From Enterococcus moraviensis ATCC BAA-383 (GTDB lineage Bacteria; Bacillota; Bacilli; Lactobacillales; Enterococcaceae), in the NCBI RefSeq assembly GCF_000407445.1, contig NZ_ASWB01000003.1, positions 671,192 through 735,191 of the forward strand: a stretch of DNA of 64,000 bases, given 5' to 3'. How positions within the stretch are numbered: the stretch's first letter is position 1; every line of letters begins with the position of its first letter. This document shows positions 52,318 to 64,000 of this stretch, in pieces. The notes under the pieces were generated by a model, which did not search any database, had not been told where the DNA came from, and was given only the letters and a program-made list of their open reading frames with translations. A program made the translations under genes and the position numbers.

Positions 52318-53418
52318 ATGGCATTAACAGCTGGAATCGTAGGTTTACCTAACGTAGGGAAGTCTACCCTTTTTAACGCAATTACAAAAGCAGGAGCAGA
52401 AGCGGCAAATTATCCATTTGCGACGATTGATCCAAATGTGGGAATGGTTGAAGTACCAGATGAACGTTTACTACGTTTGACAGAGTTAGTGAAACCTAAA
52501 AAAACTGTACCAACTACGTTTGAGTTTACAGATATCGCCGGAATCGTTAAAGGCGCAAGTAAAGGCGAAGGTTTAGGAAATCAATTTTTAAGTCATATTC
52601 GACAAGTAGATGCTATTTGTCATGTGGTACGTTGTTTTGATGACGATAATATTACCCACGTTGAAGGGCGTGTAGATCCGCTAGCTGATATCGATACGAT
52701 CAACTTGGAATTAGTATTAGCAGATTTAGATTCTATTACAAAGCGTTACACACGTGTAGCTAAAATCGCGAAGACAAAAGATAAAGATGCAGTAGCTGAA
52801 TTAGCTGTTTTAGATAAACTTAAACCAGTTTTAGAAGAAGGATTATCTGCTAGAACAATCGAGTTTACTGAAGACGAGCAAAAAATCGTTAAGAGTTTAT
52901 TCTTATTGACAGCAAAACCTATTTTATATGTAGCGAACGTGTCAGAAGATGAAGTGGCTGATTCAGATAATAATCCATATGTGCAACAAGTACGTACTTT
53001 TGCTGCAAATGAACAGGCAGAAGTAATCGTTGTTTGCGCACGTGCAGAAGAAGAAATTGCTGAACTAGATGATGAAGATAAAGCTGAATTTTTAGAAGCA
53101 TTAGGTATCGAAGAATCAGGTTTGGATCAATTGATTCGTGCGGCATATGATTTATTAGGACTAGCAACTTATTTTACTGCTGGTGAGCAAGAAGTACGTG
53201 CGTGGACTTTCCGTAAAGGAATCAAAGCACCTCAAGCAGCAGGAATTATCCATACTGATTTTGAACGCGGATTTATTCGTGCAGAAACAGTTTCGTTTGA
53301 AGATTTGAACACATACGGTAACATGCAAGCAGCTAAAGAAGCGGGGAAAGTTCGCTTAGAAGGAAAAGAATATATTGTGCAAGATGGCGATGTTATGCTT
53401 TTCCGTTTCAATGTATAG
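52318..53418 (+). CDS. ychF: redox-regulated ribosome-associated ATPase YchF/OLA1 (366 aa)
   Basis: The G1 loop [13 protein letters not shown], the G3-region [10 protein letters not shown] and the NVSEDE-type motif (which gives preference for ATP over GTP) identify YchF. The C-terminal TGS-like domain follows ([19 protein letters not shown]). It binds ribosomes and is linked to stress responses. The length is normal. It follows DUF951 by three bases, so both are translated from one message. Confidence 0.96.
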   Translation: MALTAGIVGLPNVGKSTLFNAITKAGAEAANYPFATIDPNVGMVEVPDERLLRLTELVKPKKTVPTTFEFTDIAGIVKGASKGEGLGNQFLSHIRQVDAICHVVRCFDDDNITHVEGRVDPLADIDTINLELVLADLDSITKRYTRVAKIAKTKDKDAVAELAVLDKLKPVLEEGLSARTIEFTEDEQKIVKSLFLLTAKPILYVANVSEDEVADSDNNPYVQQVRTFAANEQAEVIVVCARAEEEIAELDDEDKAEFLEALGIEESGLDQLIRAAYDLLGLATYFTAGEQEVRAWTFRKGIKAPQAAGIIHTDFERGFIRAETVSFEDLNTYGNMQAAKEAGKVRLEGKEYIVQDGDVMLFRFNV

Positions 53419-53518
53419 GAAAAAATTGCTAAAAACTGTTTTTCTCCCTAAAAAATGTGTTAGAATACTTTTTAGGTAAAGACTGCCCCGTTGGCCACGG
53501 GCGAGGAGGACGCAAAAA

Positions 53519-54202
53519 ATGGAATCAGAAGCACTTCGAGACATTGTTTCAGAAAATCGTGAACTTGAACAAAAATTGACAAAGAGAAATGAACAATACA
53601 TCTTTGACTTAAAAAAATCACTAGTTGCTGCTAATCTTTCAGAAGAAGCACAGACACTTGCTTTACATGAAATTCTACCCCATTTAGTAGAAGGTCAAAA
53701 AAGTGGGAAAACTGCGCGTCAGCTTTTTGGCACAGTGGCTGAACGTACGGAGTCTATCTTAAATAAACCAGAAGAAATCCCAGAGTCGACACCGATCTTG
53801 ATGTGGTTGGACAATACGCTATTATTGTTCGGTGTAATGACGATTATGTTTTCAATTATGATGATGTGGTCTAAAGGGAAATCACAACCATTGGGATTAT
53901 TGACATTAGTCTTGGCTTCAATGGCAGGTGGTTATGTATTTTATCTAATGTATAAATACGTCTATCAATATGATCGGCCTGGCGTAGATAAATCAAAACG
54001 TCCTGGTTGGTTTAAAACAGGCTTGATTTTAGTTGGAGCTATGCTCTTATGGCTTGTTGTTTTTGCGGGATCTTCAATGCTTCCTGTTGTTATCAACCCA
54101 GTTTTAGATCCAGTAGTGGTTATCATTATAGGCGGAATTGCCTTAGGTACACGTTACTTATTAAAGAAAAAATATAATATGCGCAGCAGTTTGGCGCGTT
54201 AA
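53519..54202 (+). CDS. DUF1129 family membrane protein (227 aa)
   Basis: Residues 1-95 are a soluble helical domain (ESEALRDIVSENRELEQKL; LPHLVEGQKSGKTARQLFG). Four membrane spans follow (about residues 100-118, 126-145, 165-185 and 195-215). This is the layout of DUF1129 proteins found next to ychF in lactic acid bacteria. A GC-rich hairpin (GCCCCGT/ACGGGC) precedes the GAGGAGG ribosome-binding site. Function unknown. Confidence 0.85.
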   Translation: MESEALRDIVSENRELEQKLTKRNEQYIFDLKKSLVAANLSEEAQTLALHEILPHLVEGQKSGKTARQLFGTVAERTESILNKPEEIPESTPILMWLDNTLLLFGVMTIMFSIMMMWSKGKSQPLGLLTLVLASMAGGYVFYLMYKYVYQYDRPGVDKSKRPGWFKTGLILVGAMLLWLVVFAGSSMLPVVINPVLDPVVVIIIGGIALGTRYLLKKKYNMRSSLAR

Positions 54203-54208
54203 AGAATA

Positions 54209-54255
54209 AAAAAGGCTTCAATAAAACGATCTTTCGTTTTATTGAAGCCTTTTTT
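54209..54255 (+). terminator. rho-independent terminator of the ychF operon
   Basis: AAAAAGGCTTCAATAAAACG and CGTTTTATTGAAGCCTTTTTT form a perfect 20-base-pair stem and end in U residues. Confidence 0.92.
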
Positions 54256-54429
54256 CTATTTAAACCAATAAAACGCCTTTCTAGTAATGGATCAGTGAAG
54301 TGCGAATAAAAAAATTGTGATACAAGCTAAAACTTAAAGGGCTTGTATTTGAAAGAAATGCTGTATCAAGATAACATAAGAACTATAAATGAAATTTTCA
54401 ACTAATTTTCATTATAGAGAGGTGGCATA

Positions 54430-56097
54430 ATGGAACGATGGATCAATCAGCATAGTAGACTACTGATTTTTTTAAGCTTCTTGATTTTGAGTGTATTTTC
54501 CTTATATATTGTGTATCTTCAAAATGGGCATATCATGATTGGGGATGATTACCATTTTCATCAAAATCGAATTGAGGGATTAGCAGAATCTATACAGCAT
54601 GGCATATGGGTACCAAAGGTGAGTCACTTTTTTATTGGTGGATATGGATATGCTTCTAGTTTGTTTTATCCAGATTTCTATCTTTATTTTCCAGCGCTTC
54701 TACGTATTCTAGGATTTTCACTGGCCAGTAGTTTTATTGTCTTCGCGATAGGAATAAATTTGTGCACATTCATTTTAACCTATGTGTCTGGCAGGTATAT
54801 GGAGTTAACGAAAATAAAAAGTTATTTATTTTCGTTATTGTATACTCTGTCTATTTATCGGCTACAAGATTTCTTTAATCGTCAGGCAATCGGAGAACTA
54901 TTAGCCATGGGCTTTTTCCCATTTGTTCTAGCAAGTATGTATTTGCTGAAAAATGGTAAAAAAGAAAAATGGCCTTTGTTAGTTGTTGGGATGACTGGAA
55001 TAGGCTTAGCACATTTTATCTCACTGGAAATTGTTAGTATTTTTATAGGATTGTATATTCTGTTGAACATAAAATACTTTTTGAAAAAAGAGGTAATGAT
55101 CGCTATTGCAAAAGCAACTGGATTAACCGTTTTACTATTGGCGTTTTATTTAGTGCCTATCTTTGAACAAATGAAACATATAACGTTTCAGGTGACCTCG
55201 AATCCACTGACATTGATTTCTGATAGAAGTTATTCATTGAGTGAGTTGCTTACTAATAGTTTTAAAAACACAGTATTCCATGCATCCTCAGCGAATATCG
55301 GGATTGTTTTATTGGTTGGTTTGTTTGTCTATGGCGCATTACTATTTAAGAAGGAGACAATAAATCGTGATTTGATTGTTCTTGCGCTGTTATTTATGTT
55401 TATGACGACTAATCTCTTTCCATGGAAGCTGTTTGATCAAACACCGTTTAACACGATTCAATTCCCGTGGCGGTTTCTATCGATTGTAACATTGCTAGTA
55501 GCATATATTATTGCAAATGACAGTATTCATTTGTTTAAAAAATTTCCTAGTAGTCAGCTTGTTCTAGTTAGCGTCATTTTACTAGGGGTTATGATTTACG
55601 AGTGGGATAGTGTTGATATGGAGGGAGACCGAATCCTGTCACATGAGGCATATGATGAAACGAACAGCTATTATATTGGTGCTGGCCATGAATACTTACC
55701 TAAAGAAGTAGATTACGCTACCATAAAAAAGAACAAGAGACGTCAGTTGCTTTATAATTCAGATGAAATAGCTGTAACAAAGGTTAAGATGCCATTTGGC
55801 TCAGTTGAATTTGATTATCAGACTAAACATGACGGAAAAACTAGCGTTACACTTTCACTCATCTATTATTATGGTTATCAAGCTACAATAATAAAGGATG
55901 GAAAAGAAAAGGTAATATCAACATCTTTAAATACAGAGAATGGTTTAGTAGAAATCCCGTTAACTGGAAAGGGAGAAGTTCTAGTTTCTTATCAGACAAC
56001 GTGGGCCCAGAAAATTTCGTGGGGTATTTCTATTTTCACGCTACTGATTTGCTTAATATGGAGGATAGGATCAAAGTTTTCAGCTAACAGGAAATAA
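54430..56097 (+). CDS. polytopic membrane protein, PTPS-related/GT-C-like (555 aa)
   Basis: The protein has about eleven hydrophobic segments. The first extracellular loop contains an Asp pair and aromatic residues (MIGDDYHFHQNRIEGLAES, then GGYGYASSLFYPDFYLYFP), as in the membrane family with a '6-pyruvoyl-tetrahydropterin synthase related' domain, whose members look like GT-C glycosyltransferases. The last 150 residues form a soluble extracellular domain, then a final span. It may act on surface glycans; the substrate is unknown. A weak hairpin (about 56131-56163) follows. Confidence 0.75.
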   Translation: MERWINQHSRLLIFLSFLILSVFSLYIVYLQNGHIMIGDDYHFHQNRIEGLAESIQHGIWVPKVSHFFIGGYGYASSLFYPDFYLYFPALLRILGFSLASSFIVFAIGINLCTFILTYVSGRYMELTKIKSYLFSLLYTLSIYRLQDFFNRQAIGELLAMGFFPFVLASMYLLKNGKKEKWPLLVVGMTGIGLAHFISLEIVSIFIGLYILLNIKYFLKKEVMIAIAKATGLTVLLLAFYLVPIFEQMKHITFQVTSNPLTLISDRSYSLSELLTNSFKNTVFHASSANIGIVLLVGLFVYGALLFKKETINRDLIVLALLFMFMTTNLFPWKLFDQTPFNTIQFPWRFLSIVTLLVAYIIANDSIHLFKKFPSSQLVLVSVILLGVMIYEWDSVDMEGDRILSHEAYDETNSYYIGAGHEYLPKEVDYATIKKNKRRQLLYNSDEIAVTKVKMPFGSVEFDYQTKHDGKTSVTLSLIYYYGYQATIIKDGKEKVISTSLNTENGLVEIPLTGKGEVLVSYQTTWAQKISWGISIFTLLICLIWRIGSKFSANRK

Positions 56098-56200
56098 AAG
56101 AAATAACTATAGTTATCCTTGCGATTTGATAACAAAAAAATGAGAAAACGCTCATGTTTTGTAATACGGAAAGAAAATTTCTGTAAACAGAGAAATGCGG

Positions 56201-56229
56201 TTGACTTCCTTTTTATTATCTGTTATTTT
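56201..56229 (+). promoter_or_regulatory. promoter of guaB
   Basis: TTGACT and TATTTT are separated by 17 bases, 36 bases before the guaB start codon. I see no purine-riboswitch structure in the short leader. Confidence 0.65.
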
Positions 56230-56261
56230 CTTATATAAAATTAAATAGAGGAGTGGTCTGA

Positions 56262-57749
<1,488 letters not shown>

Positions 57750-57756
57750 ATTTAGA

Positions 57757-57797
57757 AAACAATATCCAATGTCGTTTACGACATTGGATATTGTTTG
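57757..57797. terminator. bidirectional terminator between guaB and the deacetylase gene
   Basis: AAACAATATCCAATGTCG and CGACATTGGATATTGTTT form an 18-base-pair stem with a short loop, between two convergent genes. Confidence 0.88.
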
Positions 57798-57798
57798 T

Positions 57799-59292
57799 TT
57801 ACTGGACGGGACGTTCATCTGTTGAACCATAATACATATGAAGTGGTTTGGCTTTTTTGCCCAGTAATTCTTTGGACGGTAAAATTTCATACCCTTCTTT
57901 ACGTAAGTGATCAATTACAGTAGATACTGCATCAACAGTTTCTGGATGAATATCATGCATCAAGACAATCGTATCATTGTAGGCAGTATCATCGATTCGT
58001 TTGATGATAGATTGTGCATTGTGACTTTGCCAATCTTGAGAATCAACAGACCATTGAATGATTGGTTTGCCAATAATCATTGCTACGTCTTTGTTGACAG
58101 CCCCATAGGGTGGTCTAAAATCAGTAGGTAGTTTGCCAATGGCATGATAGATTGCTTTATCTGTCTTTTGAACCTCATCTTTCACGCGTTGTGCATCGAC
58201 ACCTGTCAATTGTGGATGAGAGTATGAATGGCTCGCTACTTCATGCCCTTCTTCTGCAACACGTTTAACAAGTGCTTCGTGCTTCACAACATTCTGACCT
58301 AACATAAAGAATGTTGCTTTTACACTCTTTTCTTTTAAAATATCTAAAAGTCGAGGAGTGGTTTCAGGATTGGGTCCGTCATCAAAAGTAAGAGAAATAT
58401 ATTTCTTATTTGGGTCTAAAGGTTCAGGCAATGCTTCTTTGATAGAGGCTGGGTCAATAATATCAGGATTTACATAACCAGCAATATCTTTATAGGATAA
58501 AGTGAGTTCCGTTTTACCGGTGGGGTTTTCTGACAGCCCTAAACTTATCTTATCAGGATAATAGGTAAAAGTGGTTCCGTCTAAGGTCATTTTTGGCATA
58601 TTGAGAACCCCATCGATGAGTGCATTTCCGTCAGGACTTTCAGACAATAGCTTTTGTTGAACTACTTGCTGAATCGCTAACATATTTGCTTCACTCATGA
58701 AAATATCTTGTAAAGACAGTGGTTGCTTTGTTTTCTGATTGACAAATGCTGTATTTTTACCAAGCTCTGTTTTCTCAGACCAATCCTCTTTTTCTTGATC
58801 CCAGCTATAGATTTTAACAACTGGTTGATAGCTAAACACTTGGTCAGTTAGTTTTAGTCTTTTAGTACATCCGACCAGTTTGATTTCGTCATCTTTAGGA
58901 CTGTTTTTTTGAGCAGCCTCTATCAGTGTAGTTAACTCCGATTTAATTGCTTGAAATTGCGGGATGGATTCAGTCGAAACTGGCTCATAAATTAATGTCT
59001 GAATATAACCATCTTTCTTCTCCTGCTCGCTCACCTCAAAATCTTCTTGTTTTTGAGATTTTCTGATTTTTTCTAACAATGAGGCTTCTTTTTTTTCATA
59101 ATGGTCGTCATTTTCAAGTTCACTTGCTTCTTTAGGTTTATGTTGCATGGCATAGGTTGCATAAACGCCACCACAAATTAAAACAAGAGAAATCGTAAAA
59201 ATAGATAGATAGACCATTTTTTTTGAAAAGCTGTGTTTCCTTGTTTCGCGTCGACTATTGCGGGTTCCTCGTGGGTGATTATTTCTGTCCAT
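57799..59292 (-). CDS. membrane-anchored polysaccharide deacetylase, PdaC/PgdA type (497 aa)
   Basis: A basic N-terminus is followed by one membrane anchor (residues about 27-49). Residues 85-275 are a DUF4163/DUF3298-like (RsiV-type) domain. Residues 297-480 are a NodB deacetylase with TFDDGP (302-307), the metal histidines in HSYSHP (355-360), RPPYGA, and the catalytic histidine in LMHDIH. It should remove acetyl groups from cell-wall polysaccharide, in practice peptidoglycan GlcNAc, and so protect against lysozyme. The architecture agrees with PdaC of Bacillus and PgdA of enterococci. Confidence 0.9.
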   Translation of the reverse strand: MDRNNHPRGTRNSRRETRKHSFSKKMVYLSIFTISLVLICGGVYATYAMQHKPKEASELENDDHYEKKEASLLEKIRKSQKQEDFEVSEQEKKDGYIQTLIYEPVSTESIPQFQAIKSELTTLIEAAQKNSPKDDEIKLVGCTKRLKLTDQVFSYQPVVKIYSWDQEKEDWSEKTELGKNTAFVNQKTKQPLSLQDIFMSEANMLAIQQVVQQKLLSESPDGNALIDGVLNMPKMTLDGTTFTYYPDKISLGLSENPTGKTELTLSYKDIAGYVNPDIIDPASIKEALPEPLDPNKKYISLTFDDGPNPETTPRLLDILKEKSVKATFFMLGQNVVKHEALVKRVAEEGHEVASHSYSHPQLTGVDAQRVKDEVQKTDKAIYHAIGKLPTDFRPPYGAVNKDVAMIIGKPIIQWSVDSQDWQSHNAQSIIKRIDDTAYNDTIVLMHDIHPETVDAVSTVIDHLRKEGYEILPSKELLGKKAKPLHMYYGSTDERPVQ

Positions 59293-59415
59293 AACGTTTG
59301 ATCCCTCTAATTTATAAATTTGATTTTTTACGTTAGTTTAAATGTATCATGCTTGTTTTGGACTTTCAACAATCGCATCATTACATGAGTGTTTCTTTTA
59401 ATTAATTTAATTAAA

Positions 59416-60699
<1,284 letters not shown>

Positions 60700-60859
60700 T
60701 TATTTTAAAAGCGTAGCAGACTCGTTCAGCCTTGACAGAAAAATAGGGAAATATGAATGTGGTGTTTTTTGCCACAATCATATTTTGTCTTTTTTCCAAA
60801 AGGCTAGTCTGCGAAGCTAGATAACATATAAAAGCGTAGCTAGGTAATCTTATAGCAAA

Positions 60860-61095
60860 ATAAAAAGCCACTCCATCCCCAGAAAAAAATTCTTGGGACG
60901 AAATGACTTGAATTTCGCGGTACCACCCAAGTTCAGCATAAAGCTGCCCTTGTAGTGCAGATAACGGTTGCTTCCGGTTTGACTTATCTCATCAAACGCA
61001 TGTAATAGAGACGGACTTCTTTATAGTAGAATATTTGCTTTCACCACCGCAAACTCTCTTCGATTCAGAACTATAAATACTTTTTCTCTTTGCTT
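60860..61095 (-). promoter_or_regulatory. T-box riboswitch of serS
   Basis: The minus strand contains the T-box sequence GGGTGGTACCGCG (60916-60928). The leader starts with a stem I framed by AGAGA and TCTCT (about 61055 to 61009). A UCU triplet followed by A on the 3' side of stem I (near 61030) could be the serine specifier. The terminator helix follows: AAGTCATTTCGTCCC pairs with GGGATGGAGTGGCTT at about 60863-60907, then U residues. Uncharged tRNA(Ser) would stabilise the antiterminator and permit serS transcription. Confidence 0.93.
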
Positions 61096-61101
61096 GTCAT
61101 T

Positions 61102-61130
61102 AGGATACAAAACTTTTGGAGGGATGTCAA
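61102..61130 (-). promoter_or_regulatory. promoter of the T-box-serS transcript
   Basis: On the minus strand TTGACA and TATCCT are separated by exactly 17 bases, and transcription would start at the beginning of the T-box leader. Confidence 0.85.
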
Positions 61131-61175
61131 CCTAAGTTAGTTGTTAAAAGAGAGTTTGAGTCACTATTTTAGTGT

Positions 61176-62327
61176 TTAATTTCTTTTTAAAGGCAAGTGT
61201 ATGATAAAAGATGTCCAATGATTATCAGAAGTTGCGTAGATATAACCACCATGCAACGCAATGATGCTTTGCGCGATAGCTAAACCAAGACCTGTACCGC
61301 CTGTTTCTTGAGAACGTGATTCTTCAACACGATAGAAACGATCGAACAATTGGTCTAAAGAGCGCTTAGGGATCTGGGGACCATCATTTCTAACAGCAAT
61401 AACAGCTTCCGTTCCAACTTTTTCTACATCAATAATGATATTTTTACCGCCTTTTCCATATTTAAGTGCATTCGACAAAAGATTATTGAACACACGCACT
61501 AACTTTTCGGTATCTCCATCCATTTTTATTGAAACTGGATTAGCATTGACTTGAATCGTCATGTTATTCTTGTCAGCTTCAAGTTCGAAATCAGCTGCAA
61601 GTTGTTCAACCAGTTGAGCCATGTCAAAATTAATGGTATTAATAGGAACAGACGGCTGACGAACTTTCGTATACTCAAAGAGGTCATCAACGAGCAGTTT
61701 CATTTGTTTTGCTTTAACATATGCTGTATGAGTATATTTTAGTAAGTCTTCTTCATTATGAAACTGTCGGTCCTCAATTAATCCTAAATATCCTATAATA
61801 GAAGTTAACGGCGTTCTAATATCATGACTGACATTGGTAATCAACTCATCTTTTGATTTTTCGATTTTACGTTCGTCTTCAATAGCTGCTACTGTACTAT
61901 CCACTAACCCATTGATACTAGTAACCACCTTGGCTAAATCACCACTTAACTCAAATGGGATTCTGTGATCATAATTACCATCAGCGATATAATGTAATTC
62001 GCTAATAATATGACGTAATTGCATTTGACGGTATCGACGAATCAAACGCCAATACAATACACCTACATCCACTATGAAAAAAATAGGAATCACGAATTTA
62101 CTCAAACTCCAAAATAAATCTGTATTTAATTCTTGAGCAAAAGCACCTTTAGTTGCCCAGATAATTCCTTTTAATGTCTCACTACCACTAAGAAGAACTG
62201 TAATTGAGACATTTAATAGAAGCAATAGGATAATTGTAACGATTCCTTCAGCAAGTAATTCACTTATTTCTTTTGAAGTTAAGGTAATTCGTTTTTGCTT
62301 TTCAATTTTCTTTTGTCTAACGAGCAT
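61176..62327 (-). CDS. croS: sensor histidine kinase, CroS-like (383 aa)
   Basis: I start at the ATG (MLVRQKKIEK) that overlaps the end of the response regulator gene by 11 bases; the frame is open further upstream but inside that gene. Two membrane spans (about residues 34-56 and 86-106) enclose a short outside loop. A HAMP-like region follows, then the H box NVSHDIRTPLTSIIGYL, N box NNLLSNALKYG and G box GGTGLGLAIAQ. Position beside serS and sequence type suggest CroS, the kinase needed for intrinsic cephalosporin resistance in E. faecalis. The name rests on memory of that neighbourhood. Confidence 0.85.
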   Translation of the reverse strand: MLVRQKKIEKQKRITLTSKEISELLAEGIVTIILLLLLNVSITVLLSGSETLKGIIWATKGAFAQELNTDLFWSLSKFVIPIFFIVDVGVLYWRLIRRYRQMQLRHIISELHYIADGNYDHRIPFELSGDLAKVVTSINGLVDSTVAAIEDERKIEKSKDELITNVSHDIRTPLTSIIGYLGLIEDRQFHNEEDLLKYTHTAYVKAKQMKLLVDDLFEYTKVRQPSVPINTINFDMAQLVEQLAADFELEADKNNMTIQVNANPVSIKMDGDTEKLVRVFNNLLSNALKYGKGGKNIIIDVEKVGTEAVIAVRNDGPQIPKRSLDQLFDRFYRVEESRSQETGGTGLGLAIAQSIIALHGGYIYATSDNHWTSFIIHLPLKRN

Positions 62328-63006
62328 CGATCTTATATCCAACTCCCCAAACTGTTTGAATGACTTTTTCTCCACCAGTTGCCTCTTCTATCTTATCTCT
62401 CAAATGACTAACATGAACCATAACGGTTTTTGCAGAGACAATACTTTCTTGCTGCCACACACGTTCGAAAATTTCATCCGCACTGAAAACGCGATTCGGA
62501 TGACTAGCCAATAGATATAGAATACCAAATTCCAATGCAGTTAATTGAATCTCTTTGCCGTCGACAGTTTTTACTTCGTGAGAATCTTTATTGATAATTA
62601 ATGATCCAATCTCAAGTACGTCGGGTTCATCCGCTTTAAGCTGCATTTGACTACGTCTTAAAATAGATTTAACACGAGCCATAACTTCTAATGGATTAAA
62701 TGGTTTTGTAACATAATCATCTGCACCAGCTACTAAACCTTTGATCTTATCCATATCAGTTGTTTTAGCAGTCAGCATAATAATTGGAATTTGAGATTCC
62801 TTTCTCAATTCTTTCACTACCTGCATCCCGTCCATGATTGGCATCATGATATCTAGAATAAGTAAATCAATATCTGATATTGTTCGAATCTTAGATAAAG
62901 CCTCTTTTCCATCATAAGCCTTAACCACTTCATAGCCTTCGTTATGAATATAGATACTTAGTAGTTCTACAATCTCTTTATCATCATCAGCAACTAAAAT
63001 TTTCAT
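62317..63006 (-). CDS. croR: OmpR-family response regulator, CroR-like (229 aa)
   Basis: I choose the ATG of MKILVADDDKEIVELLS, 11 bases after GGAGG, which gives the normal length; the frame is open 38 codons further upstream without justification. The receiver domain has the acidic pair, the phosphoacceptor aspartate in LLILDIMMPIMDG, Thr in IIMLTAK and Lys in YVTKPF. A winged-helix domain follows (ELTALEFGILYLLA in similar form, ending TVWGVGYKID). It pairs with the overlapping kinase gene, and CroRS governs the response to cell-wall damage. Confidence 0.87.
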   Translation of the reverse strand: MKILVADDDKEIVELLSIYIHNEGYEVVKAYDGKEALSKIRTISDIDLLILDIMMPIMDGMQVVKELRKESQIPIIMLTAKTTDMDKIKGLVAGADDYVTKPFNPLEVMARVKSILRRSQMQLKADEPDVLEIGSLIINKDSHEVKTVDGKEIQLTALEFGILYLLASHPNRVFSADEIFERVWQQESIVSAKTVMVHVSHLRDKIEEATGGEKVIQTVWGVGYKIDAR

Positions 63007-63050
63007 ATCATTCATTTCCTCCATATATATAGTAGAATTCTTCTTCTTCA

Positions 63051-63079
63051 TTCTAACAAAAAAATAGAAAAATTGACAA
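63051..63079 (-). promoter_or_regulatory. promoter of croR-croS
   Basis: On the minus strand TTGTCA and TTAGAA are separated by 17 bases (the overlapping hexamer TAGAAT gives 18). It lies about 45 bases before the croR start. Confidence 0.55.
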
Positions 63080-63235
63080 AAACAAAGAGAAGTTACGGTA
63101 AATTTAGAATATGTTACCAAAAATTAAGAAATAGAGTAAAAAGAGCTTGTTTTTTACTCAAAAACGAACAATAAACAACAAAAGTAATAAAACAATCGGT
63201 AACGAAAAAAACTTTAAAAAAAGTGCAAATTTTAG

Positions 63236-63609
63236 TTGACCTAAGCCTAGAATCTTGGTATATTATATCTTGTCGCAAGGCACTGATGAAACACGCCGAA
63301 CGATGAGAATAATATAACAATCCAAGGCTGAAAAAAACTTTGGAAATCAGGAAAAAAAGTTGTTGACAAACAATGTTTAACCTGATAAACTAATGAAGTT
63401 GTCGCAAGAACTACAAGCGACAAACAAGAAATAGAATAACATTTCAAGTTCGAAAAAAACTTGAAAAATCAGGAAAAAAGTTGTTGACAAATAACTAATA
63501 ACCTGATAAACTAATGAAGTTGTCACGAAACACTCGACAACATCAAGCAGAAAAAACTTTGAAACTTTTGAAAAAAAGTGTTGACATCGAATCGAAGATT
63601 TGATATGAT
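63236..63609 (+). promoter_or_regulatory. cascade of four rRNA promoters
   Basis: Four -35/-10 pairs with 17-base spacing can be read. TTGACC...TATATT is at 63236-63264. TTGACA...TAAACT is at 63364-63392 and again at 63484-63512. TTGACA...TATGAT is at 63581-63609. The second and third are identical in their hexamers and 120 bases apart within a tandem repeat. The last one drives the leader of 16S rRNA. Such stacked promoters give very high rRNA transcription. Confidence 0.82.
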
Positions 63610-63782
63610 ATAAAAGTTGCTGCGAGGTAACACAGTAGACCTTTGAAAACTGAACAAAGTAAGACGAACCAAATGTGTAGGTTGTTTTTACAACGGTAAA
63701 AACAAACAACAATTTTTAACAAAGCGAAGCAATATGCTAGCAAACAAATGAGCTTAACAATCGCAAGATTGTGTTCAACTTT

Positions 63783-64000
<218 letters not shown>

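Overview
The window is chromosomal DNA from a low-GC Firmicute, almost certainly an Enterococcus of the E. faecalis group. The last 218 bases are the 5' end of an enterococcal-type 16S rRNA gene. The right half has the gene neighbourhood I know from enterococcal chromosomes: rsmG-parA-parB, a DUF951 gene next to ychF, guaB, serS behind a T-box, and a CroRS-like two-component pair beside an rRNA operon. Species assignment is inference; no database search was possible.

Bases 1-31800 are dominated by a type VIIb (ESX/Ess-like) secretion locus on the minus strand. In transcription order it runs esxA, esaA, essA, esaB, essB, essC, three small helical proteins, then two giant Rhs proteins (1631 and 1689 aa). 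Each Rhs gene is followed by a candidate immunity gene encoding an exported, membrane-anchored protein. The two Rhs proteins share a nearly identical 1427-residue scaffold and differ completely in their C-terminal tails. Further downstream (about 8200 to 2600) lies a cassette graveyard: orphan toxin tails, an Rhs core scrap, an internal fragment of essC, two paralogous immunity-like genes (one broken), lipoproteins and small membrane proteins. An orphan LytTR regulator with a degenerate receiver domain sits upstream of esxA.

Bases 32000-39600 hold a GNAT acetyltransferase, an M24-fold protein that seems to have lost metal ligands, and a divergent sugar locus. One arm is a DeoR-type regulator plus a PfkB sugar-phosphate kinase. 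The other arm is a galactitol-type PTS (IIA, IIB, IIC), a small membrane protein and a class II aldolase. A perfect parS-type sequence is embedded in the last codons of the kinase gene.

Bases 39660-42210 are rsmG-parA-parB. A long AT-rich gap carrying paired CCGTCA repeats follows, then an unusual module (43138-48714): a winged-helix regulator with a pseudo-receiver, a DivIVA-like coiled-coil protein with an Asp-Glu-Tyr repeat, two proteins I do not recognise, and an isolated WxL-binding-type (DUF916/DUF3324) membrane protein. A tyrosine integrase and an Mga-type regulator come next.

Bases 52000-64000 return to core genes: DUF951, ychF, a DUF1129 membrane protein, a polytopic PTPS-related membrane protein, guaB, a PdaC/PgdA-type polysaccharide deacetylase, T-box-serS, croS-croR, and a cascade of four rRNA promoters leading into 16S rRNA.
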